A program made the position numbers and the translations under genes. This document shows, one piece after another, positions 24,310 through 34,369 of a stretch of 64,000 bases of DNA (its first letter is position 1; each line of letters opens with the position of its first letter). Where the stretch lies: NCBI GenBank assembly GCA_016081115.2, contig JABTTQ020001804.1:124001-188000 (forward strand), given 5' to 3'. The notes below the pieces were generated by a model. That model had not been told where the DNA came from. It made no database searches and worked only from the letters and a program-made list of their open reading frames with translations. This stretch comes from Rehmannia glutinosa (lineage: Eukaryota; Streptophyta; Magnoliopsida; Lamiales; Orobanchaceae).

Positions 24310-24317
24310 GCCATTGG

Positions 24318-24666
24318 TAGGGCTGAAAAATGAACCAAGCTACTCGATACTCGATTCAAGATCGATCGTTAAAAGGTCATTTGAGATCGGTTCACTAACA
24401 TAACGAACCAAGGTTGAACACATTTTAACATTCGATAAGATGTAAAGCTCGACTCGAGCTCAACTCGATTAGAAAAGAAAGAATAAAATGTGTAAAAATA
24501 TCAAACTACTCGAGCTTGATTCGTGTTCGGCTTGACTAAACCTCGTTCGAGCTCGATTCAATTAATAATAAAACCAAGCTCAAACACAATTTTTGAAGCT
24601 CGATTAAAATTTAAACAATCTTGAATAATTCTATGTTCGACTCTAGTCGACTCATTTACACCCCTA
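24318..24666. mobile_element. hAT-type MITE, 349 bp, with perfect 8-bp duplication
   Basis: Ends TAGGGCTG and CACCCCTA form hAT-like inverted termini, flanked by an exact 8-bp target duplication GCCATTGG (24310-24317 and 24667-24674). The interior is rich in CTCGA words (CTCGAGCTTGATTCG and similar) and has no ORF, so it must have been moved by a transposase supplied in trans. Confidence 0.85.
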
Positions 24667-25030
24667 GCCATTGGTATCAGTGTCAGCAACAACTGAATAT
24701 GAAGCTTCATCCCACAAGAATTCTTCTAGATTGAGGATATTGTTGATCTCAATATATATATATATATATATTGTTTCATCTCAAATAATGATTTTCCATA
24801 ATATGTTGCTCATTTGTGCACCAAATATTTGATTAAACCATAGAGTCATGTGGGCCCAAGCTTGCTCACCAAACGCCTTATCAATCTCATTACCATAATT
24901 TTGAAAAAAAAAAACTCATTACCATGATGCAGCTGCTCCAACATAAGGCGAACTAAATAATGTTCCATGGGCAGTGTCCAATCTATTATGGAATCTGCCC
25001 CGACATGGAGCTCTTCTTCCTTTCTGTTAC
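24667..25030 (-). pseudogene. Myb/SANT-like domain protein pseudogene
   Basis: On the minus strand, DSIIDWTLPMEHYLVRLMLE then QLHHGNE is read from about 24996 to 24915. After an 18-bp insertion the frame continues EIDKAFGEQAWAHMTLWFNQ to about 24830. This is the Myb/SANT-like domain of L10-interacting MYB-type plant proteins, DNA-binding proteins related to transposase partners. After an AT microsatellite (24751-24772) it resumes as EINNILNLEEFLWDEASYSV, matching the following family block, and ends at the hAT MITE. Stops, the microsatellite and insertions show it is dead. Confidence 0.65.
24886..24925 (+). mobile_element. Minimal poly(A) retroposition scar
   Basis: An 18-bp insert (24897-24914, AATTTTG followed by 11 A) sits between exact 11-bp duplications CTCATTACCAT (24886-24896 and 24915-24925). 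Removing the insert and one duplicate restores the Myb/SANT-like reading frame. This looks like an extremely 5'-truncated LINE-type insertion. Confidence 0.7.
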
Positions 25031-25045
25031 CTATTAAAGTGTGGA

Positions 25046-25077
<32 letters not shown>

Positions 25078-25616
25078 GTTGAAAGCTGATCTTCCTAGAG
25101 AAACTCATAGGTAACGACAATGTAAAAAGAAATAAAAGCTGTTTTATGGGATCATATATAATGTCAAAATAATGTCAAGAGGGACTCGGATGGCTAGATC
25201 CGCCCTTGATTCTAGGACTTATATTTTCATATCAGCTCCTAATATTCCTTTTCCACTCAAGAGGGACTCGGATGCTTAACTTTCGAGCTTCGAAATACTT
25301 CATAGATCCCAGAATGATTGCTCATTTGCTACATTACAAAGTTAAACTATTATATCTTTGATTAAAAACAACGGATAATTACAAATACTACTATTACTCT
25401 AGAGAGGTATTTAACCATAATAATTTTTATCTATTAACGTCACAACCGTGCACACATACAGAATGGAATAAAAGATGTCTTCTACCTCAATCCAACCAAA
25501 ATTGCATAAGAAAATAAATATATATTGCTATGACCTATTAAGAAAAGATAATCCAAATCATCAGAAGATCTAAATTAAAATGTAGCATCTTATTGTGTAA
25601 TGGTTATTTTGATTAC
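25031..25616. other. Intergenic DNA with AT microsatellite
   Basis: An AT run at about 25045-25076, and a repeated GAGGGACTCGGATG word (25180 and 25262). No gene recognised. Confidence 0.5.
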
Positions 25617-26046
25617 CTTTTCCTTTTCAATATGCTGCTTCAAATGGGTTATTTCCAATTCCTTCTGATGCTAAGCACAAAAAACAACATTGAACTTAGT
25701 TATTACGTCAAAACAAATTCACTTTCAAAGCAAAATCAACTTTCTAAAGTAATATGCATTATCACATGAATTAGTTAAGTAGAAATTCATTTTCTTTGAC
25801 AAACCCAACATTTGGACGAGAACAGAAATCTAAGATACTTCAATGGAATTCATTTACATACTTCAGTAATTCATTTTTGTTGAGATCGATGTGTCTGATA
25901 ATTGAAAATATGCCCAAAAAAATAAGAAAACGATAAATTCAATAGAGTTTACATGCAATTCTTGGTATTTGACATTCATGTTATCGACATTAGGTAATAA
26001 AAAGGCATTATTAAATCCCTCATGAAATTGGTGTTCTTCTTCACTC
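25617..26046 (-). pseudogene. Two coiled-coil exons of an unidentified gene
   Basis: Exon A is 25953-26046 (acceptor ...ATCAAG, donor GTAAAC) and exon B is 25617-25670 (acceptor TGTGCTTAG, donor GTAATC). The phases agree: exon A ends on a codon boundary and exon B is 18 codons. Together they read an acidic lead, then NVKYQELH joined to HQKELEITHLKQHIEKEK, a heptad-like coiled coil. I do not recognise the gene, and no convincing downstream exon or stop was found, so it may be a truncated remnant. Confidence 0.4.
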
Positions 26047-26948
26047 CTTGATAAAAAAATTATGCTCTTCAAATCGATCACACTTATGTCAAACATGAAT
26101 GCAAAACAACTCTATCAATCTGCTTAGAAGATTAAACTTATCCAAGCCAAACCCAACCAAGAATACAACAAATTTATGAGTTACATGAGTAAAAGGACAG
26201 CGTGCAAGCCAAATCCAACGATGAAAAGAACAAATATCTGAGGTTGCACCAAAAAATAAACAGCGGACAATGGTATAAACCAACACTTTTACATAGTTGG
26301 GATACTTCAGAAAAGTAAAACATCAGCAAAACATGATTAACTACTCATACGCTCTAATTTCATATCTTAAAACCCTACTGTGTATAAATTTCGAACTAAA
26401 TTATGTCATTTGAGGAACTAACCTATGGGTAATTTGGTAATGCTTTGGTAGTATGAAATAGTCCTTGAGTAATGCAGATTGATGAATATTGAGTATCAAT
26501 TGAGTGTAACTTAGTCCAAATTGAGAATAGTTGAAGCAGGGTATGACTGAGAGCTGGCCTGATATAAGAAAGTCTATCAATAAGTCGACAATTCTAAGCA
26601 CGGGTCACTTACACAAATAAAAGAGCGAAACAGGGAGAAAAGGGGGAAAAAAGAAATAGAATATAGCTCTTAAGTAGATTGATATTTTGGCATGGCAAAT
26701 TTTATAACAGGAAAACTTACTACGAAACTTTACTCAAAGTAGCTTGTCCCAAAAAGAAAAAAACTCATATCAATGGCTACAATCCATTCGCATGACCCAA
26801 AAATAATCTTGAGTGTCAATGAAAAATCCAGTTAATATCATAACTCACAAAAAATTAAAGTTAAAAACCGAGACGCATTTATATTAACACACTTGGAGAA
26901 AGCTATGTATCATTCTATTCATTTAAAAAATTACAAATCAAAGCTTAC
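26047..26948. other. No gene recognised
   Basis: Short minus-strand frames exist (about 26089-26286 and 26401-26601), but neither resembles a known family or has clear splice sites. It may be intron of the same damaged gene as the exon-like segments on either side. Confidence 0.4.
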
Positions 26949-27016
26949 ATTTAGATGGAATTTGAAAAAATGTGTGAGCATCTTGGAACCACTCATAAAT
27001 TTCCCCTAATACAGAT
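26949..27016 (-). pseudogene. Possible isolated exon
   Basis: A 68-nt minus-strand segment bounded by an AG acceptor and a GTAAGC donor reads SVLGEIYEWFQDAHTFFQIP. Its ending phase does not fit exon A at 25953-26046 directly, so another exon would have to lie between. No family recognised. Confidence 0.22.
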
Positions 27017-28585
27017 CTCGTAATAAAAAATATACACGTAGAAATGAAAACTTTAATCCAAGTAGTGTACTTTGTCGCATTGATCCACATACATAGACTT
27101 TTGTATATGTATTTGTACAAAAAAATATATATAATTTCAAAGGTATCATTCCACACTACGTACAATGATGTAATTGCCCCTCATGATGAATGTAGAATAC
27201 GTAGTATCAAGATAAAAATCGCAAGCTTTTCAATGATAGAAAAAATAAAAAATAGCATTAACTAATGGAACACCATATTGATAACAATCGTCACGTACTT
27301 ATCATAAAAGATGCGTTATTATTCGGCCAAACTGTGTCAAACCGAAGGGTCGATCACAATCCGCATAATTAATTCTGCACTATCATCTATGTGATTTGAA
27401 TAAAATTGCTCTCCACAACAGAGGTCACGAAGGCAACATGTTGCTTTGATTAACTTAATTGAATATTACTAGATCAATTGATCAAGAAAAATTAATAATT
27501 GATCAATTAAACAACAGAATCTTACATGCCGCCCAAATTAAACATTAAAATCCAACTTATTAGAATTAAATCCAACTTATCTAGAATTAAAGCCTAGACA
27601 ACCAGATTAGGCAGTAAATTTAATTTAATTACGCTTAAATCCAAATAGTCTGATTTGAATTTAAGTCCCTAGAAAACTAAATTAGGCCAAAATTCAATTA
27701 AGTGAAAAAAATTCATTATAGTGAGCTCGAAATAAATTAAGCTCAATATAATATTTAGTTGGATTTTAAGCTAAAACCAAAATAGGACCTAAGAAGTCAA
27801 TACTCTTATAGGGCTCTAACCGAATTTGGGTCGAATTCTTTACGGATTATATTTGAATGAATTCAAAGTTAATCCAATCTTTATGGGTTAAATTAACCCT
27901 TTTAAGACCCAACACCCTAATCCCAATTCTAAAAATCCTAATTTTTCTTATATGAATTTTGAGCCGAACAATATAAAAGCTAAATTCAAACCTTATAGAG
28001 ATTTTAGGATCTCTGGAAAAAAAAATCCGAAACTCTTACTTCAAATTGGATTAAATGAAATTGGGTCCAACATCAAATGCATTTGAGCCCAAAAAATACA
28101 ACTTTATATGAACTTAGTCCAAAATTAACAAAATTTTAATTTAAAGCCTGGAAACCAAAGCAGACTTTAAATTAACTATAGAAGATATGAGACCCATAGA
28201 ATCAAATTAGGCCAATAATCTAACCAAAATAGACCAAGTTCAATATCCAAACTTTAAGCTAAAAGATCTTACCATATAATTTGAGCTAAAACTAAACATA
28301 AATTCAAACATCAAATTTAAGCTCAAATTTATATTAAACTCAATACTTTAGCTTAAAGAATGACTCAAACACAAATAAAATAAAATAAAAGCCAACATTT
28401 AATTTTATTTAAAGTGAGTCCAAAACATAAACTGTTAATCCCTTATTTGATTTAAAGTCCGAAAACCTAATAGGCTCTCAAATTAACTTTAAATTAGGCC
28501 CAAAATCCAAATTCACTTAGACTCAAAATTCAGAGATCCAAATTCCAAAAGATTCCAATAAAATTATATCATAAACAATTGAACT
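27017..28585. repeat. Degenerate low-complexity AT-rich tract
   Basis: From about 27530 the sequence repeats words such as AAATTAGGCC, CCAAAAT, AAATTTAA and TTAAGCT without a fixed period. The same texture resumes at 29510-29690, beyond the LINE insertion. No gene. Confidence 0.45.
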
Positions 28586-28601
28586 CAATTAACTTAATTT
28601 A

Positions 28602-29502
28602 ATGGACGATCAGTTGTGAGGAATAACAACAAGCATGGAAGAAATATTTCTAAGGGAAAAGAAGTTGTTACGGAAGCTTGGGTTACAGTTAATACCAAGA
28701 AAAAACATTCTGCTGCGAGCAACAGTAAAACGAATGGTGAAGCTGCTTATTCGAAGGTGCATACTCAAAACTCTTTTGAATTATTGGGTGACAAAGATAC
28801 TGAGATAAATGATGTCGCGCAAAATCTTAGCCCAAATCGATGTAATGTTGCCCAAGGAATAAATAGGGAGCATTCGCTGGTGGTCCACGAACCTCAACCA
28901 TCAGATCCCGTTCATAATCAGGCGCAGGCCTATCAGTTGGTTGACATGGAGAAGGCTGACTTAAATAAGGCCATTGAGACCGTGAATAGCAGTAACCCTA
29001 TTAGTGATTACGTGTTAAAACCTAGTGATCCTTGGGAAAGTTTTAATTCGAATGAACTTTTAGAGAGCTTTCAATCCATGGCGGCAATAGCTCCAAAGAG
29101 GTGGTCCGAAATGGCGGAAGACGAAGAGCAAGATAAAGAAGAATGAGACAAATCAGAAGCTTTAAAGACCAAGCTAGACGACTTTTCAACTACTCTGTTT
29201 GTCATTCACTCATATGCTCCCTCAAAAGCTATGAAGAATATGGAAATTGTGGCTCGAGGATCCTAGGCCGACATTCAACAAGATACATCGACCATCAAGA
29301 CGATCTTTCGAAAGACGCAAAACCAACAAATGACAATATCACTCGAAAATCCTCGGATGAAACGCGTCCGCCACTTAAATTACGTTTTTAAGTTATTTTT
29401 GTGTTTTTTCCCGAAATTTTGCGTGATTTTTTTCCTTTTCTTACCTGATCGGCATGATCGGGACTTTTTCTTTCTTTTTATATATTTTCATTTATCTAAA
29501 AA
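28602..29502 (+). mobile_element. LINE fragment with probable target duplication
   Basis: The flanks CAATTAACTTAATTT (28586-28600) and CAATTAACTAATTT (29503-29516) differ by one base of length and look like a LINE target duplication. The insert carries the end of a LINE ORF1 at its left and a T-rich 3' region ending ATCTAAAAA at its right. ORF2 (endonuclease/RT) is absent, so this copy is internally deleted or derived from a rearranged source. Confidence 0.5.
28616..29146 (+). pseudogene. LINE ORF1 C-terminal fragment (176 codons)
   Basis: The frame opens KGKEVVTEAWVTVNTKKKHS and continues through NSFELL, a combination typical of the region after the zinc knuckle of plant LINE ORF1 proteins. 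It ends in an acidic tail (EMAEDEEQDKEE). The N-terminal RNA-binding domain and CCHC knuckle are missing. The frame is intact over its length but cannot encode a functional ORF1. Function by analogy: nucleic-acid chaperone of the retrotransposition complex. Confidence 0.5.
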
Positions 29503-31100
29503 CAATTAACTAATTTACTGTCTAGAAACTAATTAGACTTTAATAGCAACTTTATTTAGATTAAAGCCACACAACCGAATTAGGCTAAAATCTAATCTTA
29601 ATTGAATCCAAAAACATCAAACTTTAGACTTAAGTAAACTGATCTAAAATTAAAAAATAATCACATTAAAGACCCAGATAAGTGTCTAGTAGCATAAAGG
29701 CCCACAATTAAGTCCAAGAAACATTTAGGCCACATAAGAAAAGCTTATTTTCAATACAGCCCCTAAATCCCAAAAAAGAAACCAAAAGGCCTTTTCTCCA
29801 AAGATCTTTGAACCCGTCGCCGTTCCAGCCAAACCTACGGCCATCCAGCCACAACCAGCTTTGCCCAGATGCCAACAGTCATCCGTAGCCATGATTTTCG
29901 TCCGCCACCATTCCATTAGCCATCTCAGCAGATGAAAATCGGGAAGGGAATGTGAGTCCGTCTTTCACGCGTCGCCCAGATCCCGCCGCCCACTTCGTCA
30001 TCGATCTGGATCCGTAACGGGGAAGAAGAAGACGAGATCGAGGGTTTTTCATTGGGAGAGTAGGACAAACCAGATTTGGGTTTTGGGATTTTCTATTTAA
30101 TAACAGAAATTGAAACCAGATTTGGGCTTCGGTTTGCCGGACAAGAAGAAGGAACCAGATAGAGGTTTTAGCAACTTTATACTTCCCAACTTTTTTTTTT
30201 ATTTGGAAAAAAATCAGCAAAAAAGGCTCCTTAAACCCATATTAACCAAGTACCCAGAAGTTCAAAATCCATATGAAACAAGTATTGACCAGTTGGAATT
30301 TTTGAGAATGTTAGGATCCCGGCTAAAGAGATTGTAGATAAAGCTATTAACGAATGGATTGAATTCAGTAATGTGTATTCAAACCATTCCATCTGAGCTA
30401 TGCTGCTGTGTTTGGTCTGCATCTCTTGCAGGGTCTTTTTTGTAATCAGGCTGTTGGAGGTCGAATATGTCTAAGTGCTGGGAGTGATACTAGGAACCTT
30501 GGGTTCAGTGGTCAATTTCTCCAAGTCTCAGCTTTTGGCTACTCCGGCATGCCTCTGTTTTGATGGATCTCAGAACCATTGATGTTCATGATATTATGAT
30601 CAATTGTGTATTTTTACTTTTGGCTTCTGAACTTTTTAATATCAGCTACATCAAACGTTGCGAGCCTACCTGTTTATGGCTTTCCATTTTTTTGGTTTTG
30701 GTTCTTTCATTATTGGTTGTTTCAACCCTATGTTAATGGGTTTTCTCGTCCCCTCTCTGATATGGTTGTGGACGAGCTTTGTTGGCCAGTGGGTTGTGGG
30801 TGTTTTCCTGATTGTAATTTCGATCAATTTTAATATATATCACTATCATTTTGGGAAAAAAAGACCAGTTGGAATTTTTTGAGAAGCATGGATTCAAAAA
30901 TCGAATCTGTACCAAATTAATAAACTAATCACCGAACATATAATCCAATTTCCAGATTTGCATAGACATGCTTATAATCAACCAAAAAAAAAATATATGA
31001 ATTCGAAAAAAAATAGGATCGTGAAAATATGCATAAAATTATAGATCGAAATATAAACCACATGGATATTCCAAAAATCCCAACGATTAAGCAGTGATGA
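29503..31100. other. No gene recognised; partly retroelement-derived
   Basis: Overlapping minus-strand frames around 29725-30220 look like compositional ORFs. A segment ending TAATATATATCACTATC then a short A run (about 30826-30858) resembles a LINE 3' end. Sequence near 30900-31100 would be the start of the internal region of the LTR remnant to the right. Confidence 0.35.
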
Positions 31101-31115
31101 CTGCTCTGAACCACT

Positions 31116-31657
31116 TGTTAGAATTTTATAATAATAAATATAAAATTCATAAATCATCCTAGAACATGCGGAATAATTCTAGGATAACACATCATGCTAT
31201 AATCATCAAAGATTAATGGAATAATCGAAATACCTGGATACATCGTAAGATCTGTATACGAAATACCTCAATTGTGGATCTCCTACGAACACAAACACAA
31301 GCATCTCACGATCACGAATGGGGTTCAGTTTTATGGCCTTCCTTAACTAAATCTCCGGATTCCTTATGGGACCTTCGTTTTCCATCTTGATGGGGGAGAA
31401 TAGAAAATTATGTGCGATTTAGTATATTGGGGACCATAACCGTAAAATTCTTTATATAGGTATCAAATTAGGGTTCCCATAATTCCCTAAGTTGATTCCT
31501 ATTAGGTATCTCTTTCTTTGTTTCCATATCAAATTCGATGTAGCCTTAGGACTCCACCAGATTTAGATCATTTAATTAGTCCACTAATAATTAAATGACA
31601 AATACAATTGTAATTAATTATGTTGCCCACATATTAGGAATTAAATAATTCCTAACA
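31116..31657 (-). repeat. Copia-type LTR remnant with Met-tRNA primer site
   Basis: A 542-bp block with inverted ends TGTTAG...CCTAACA. On the minus strand it starts TGTTAGGAATTATTTAATTCC and ends TTCTAACA. Just inside follows TGGTTCAGAGC (31103-31113), a one-base-short version of the TGGTATCAGAGC initiator-Met primer site. No partner LTR was found to the left, so the element is truncated there. Confidence 0.6.
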
Positions 31658-31749
31658 ATTTGCATTTTGTAGGTATGCCTCCTAAACCTATGCCTGATCC
31701 AGTCCATGTGGTACCATCTACTGTTGATATCCCCATGGAGGATGGCATA

Positions 31750-32412
31750 TCTTCTAGTTTGTTTTAATTATTATTTATTTTAATTATTTAGTAATTATGC
31801 TGAGCAATAATTATGTCACAAGAATGCATGTGAAATAGTTGAAATAATCTAAAATATGTTTTTACGGTGATTGAATTATCATATTGGCATATATAAATAT
31901 ATAATATGTTTTTCATGCATTAATATATGTTCTTGACTTAGTAATACGTCGATTTTGTTGCGACTAAGTAATTTGAATGAAAGATCAGTGGGAATGATGT
32001 AAAATATGGGAATCATAGTTAGAATTAATGATTTTTTGCTCTTACAAATATATGCAGCGTTATAAGGAACTGGTTTTAATACATGTTAAACAGTCAGATC
32101 ATGATAATGCATAAAATCTTTTTAAGTGTATAAGCACAAAAGCATTACCAGTGGCAACCAAGAGATGCTTGAGACTCGAGAGAATTCCAATGGCCAATGG
32201 GATTTTGCCGGTGCGAAAATTCATGTGGATAGATGAATGATGCGGCTTATTGAGCCTGCATATTTCCACTGGAATTTCGTTGGATATAGCGGTATCGCTA
32301 ATATTGATCAAAACAAGCTCAATATAGTCTCCGAACTGCACCAATTTGCTTGTTCTTTTTAATTATTATAGATTTTAATTATTCAATAATTATGCTGAGC
32401 AATAATTATAAT
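31750..32412 (+). repeat. Direct repeats bracketing a captured segment
   Basis: About 65-bp repeats at 31750-31815 and 32345-32412 share AATTATGCTGAGCAATAATTAT and upstream TTTTAATTATTAT. They bracket about 530 bp that includes the LRR gene fragment. This may be a duplication created when that segment was inserted. Confidence 0.5.
32110..32335 (-). pseudogene. Captured LRR receptor-type gene fragment
   Basis: The minus strand reads ELVLINISDTAISNEIPVEI, then CRLNKPHHSSIHMN and TGKIPLAIGILSSLKHL, the repeating LxxLxxLxxNxxxGxIP pattern of plant leucine-rich repeat proteins covering about three repeats. The segment begins at a good splice acceptor (TTGGTGCAG), as if copied from a gene with introns. 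No kinase, signal peptide or promoter is present. It lies inside the CACTA region in the opposite orientation, consistent with gene-fragment capture. Confidence 0.6.
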
Positions 32413-32429
32413 TTCCATTACTATTTTGC

Positions 32430-34250
32430 AGCTCTTAATAAAAGGAAGTGGCGTGATAAAGGAGAGAGACATGGCGATAAAATTAGACGCTATTTAGAGA
32501 AGCATGGGAAGATACCTTTAACATTTCGCAAGAGTGACGGTTGTGCTATAGGGGATTATGCACCCTCCTTCATGACATAGCTCGGTGCAGTTGTTAAAAT
32601 GTTTGCACCAATACAAGTACCTGGCTAGAAAAATGTTACAGAGAAGCGAGAAGATGCCTCTTTTGATCGATTGTCGGTTAGTATTAAAAATTATATTTTT
32701 TATTAGTTTAGTTTTTTGTTAAATGTTAACACATGTTTTATATTCATTGTAGGCTATTTTTGATATAGACTTGGGCACTGAGTTGGTTAAGAAAGAAACT
32801 GACACATATATGGGTAATAAGTACCGCAATCTCCGTTACAAGATGCACACATACTATATCGGACTCCTCGACCTACCCTTTGAGGAGCGAGTAAGACATG
32901 TGCCCGAGGAGTTTTGTGGACGAGAGGCGGACTAGGAATATATGTGTAAATTGTTGAATCGGAGAGATTGCAGGTAAATTTATTACTAATATAATTATGA
33001 ACATATTAATTTAATTATATTTCATACTTTGTCATTTTAGTTATGAAAAAATTGGTTTCTTTCTATTTTTCGAAGTACTTGTCTGTTAATATATGGTGAA
33101 ACAATATACTGTGGTATAGGATTCTTACATGAATGTAGATGTAGTGGCGGATTCTTAAAATTATGGTTCTGATAAGATTTTTATTTGAGTGGAAATATAT
33201 ATATATAAATATATATATATATTCAGATTAAATGGTGCTTTATTTTCTCTTTATATGAATCATTTGCAGGTAATTAACTTTTGACAATATTATGAATCAT
33301 TTGCAGGTAACACATTCACAACCGGACGAAATGGATGATACCCTGCATAATTGTGGCTTATGCATTACTTTCTTTTACCGAGTTTGTGTTGTCGTCTGAA
33401 TCAATTCAACATATTTTCATTAGCTGGCCCGCGGTTTGCAAGATATGGGAACTTTTTGCATCTATGTTCACTGTTAATTCCCAATATGATGAAATTGGAT
33501 TTATTTTATTAAAACGATCAACAACAAATGCAAAGAAATCGAACAAAGTTGTCTTACAATCATTGCGCGAGAGTTCAAAGTCTTTTCTACGACACTTTTT
33601 TATGATGGTGTAAGTAAATAAAACTCAAGTTTATTGAATTAATTACTTGATTATATTTATAATCAATGACAAATTATTTTTAGACCGACAGATCTACCAA
33701 AAAGGACCGAATCACTATTTTCAACAAAACTCATTATAACCTAAGAAGAAGGCATGGGTGGGAGAGAAGGTTGAGATAGTATATGTACGTGACTGAAATA
33801 TCAATTTTTAGTTTATTTTAAACTAAATATTTTAGTTAACATACTTATCTAATTTAGGGTGAGATGGTATGACTCCAAGAGGAGTACCAACAAGCACCGT
33901 TAGAGTTAGATGATGGAGGTGATGGTCACATTTTAGATGACATTGAGATTGTTGATAAAGTGTGTGATCAAGTCCTTGGTGTACATTCTAAGTACATACG
34001 TGGGCTTGGGATTGGACCTAAACCTCTTAGGTCGACTACTCGTGGTGCTACATCTCCTAGGTGGACTTATGCAACACTTCAGGAAGAGTTTCAATGTACA
34101 AATAACAAGATGCGAATCATGGAGTTACAACAAAAAATGATTCTACACATCCTTGAGGGTATATCTCCTGGTGCAGCTACACCAATACAATCATTACTTC
34201 AACAACAACTATGCTCATCGACTCCATCCCCTCCAACGTCTGATTCTTAG
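32430..34250 (+). pseudogene. CACTA (En/Spm) transposase-associated protein, broken
   Basis: Exon-like pieces: KRKWRDKGERHGDKIRRYLE and SDGCAIGDYAPSFMT (32430-32580, then stops at 32578 and near 32625). Next come FDIDLGTELVKKETDTYMG and NKYRNLRYKMHTYYIGL (32758-32975). Then LLKRSTTNAKKSNKVVLQSL followed by SSKSF (33508-33590), and QVLGVHSKYIRGLGIGPKPL (33968-34030) with a coiled-coil tail to 34250. The KRS..NKxNR..L..H..GSKSF-type block and the V.G..S.Y.RGLG block are hallmarks of the plant En/Spm transposase-24 family. AT-rich introns separate the pieces; in-frame stops mark it as dead. Confidence 0.65.
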
Positions 34251-34369
34251 TTTAGTATAAGTGCTTCAATTATTTATATACATTCATTCGTTCAGGCCTT
34301 GGTCCCCTTTATATATGTGCTTGGGAAGATCACTTGTAGAGTTGGAATGAGAAGAAAATACTAAAAAAT

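Noticed and set aside
29725..30337. Overlapping ORFs on both strands
   Set aside because: No recognisable domain, no splice-site support and no codon pattern distinguishing one frame.
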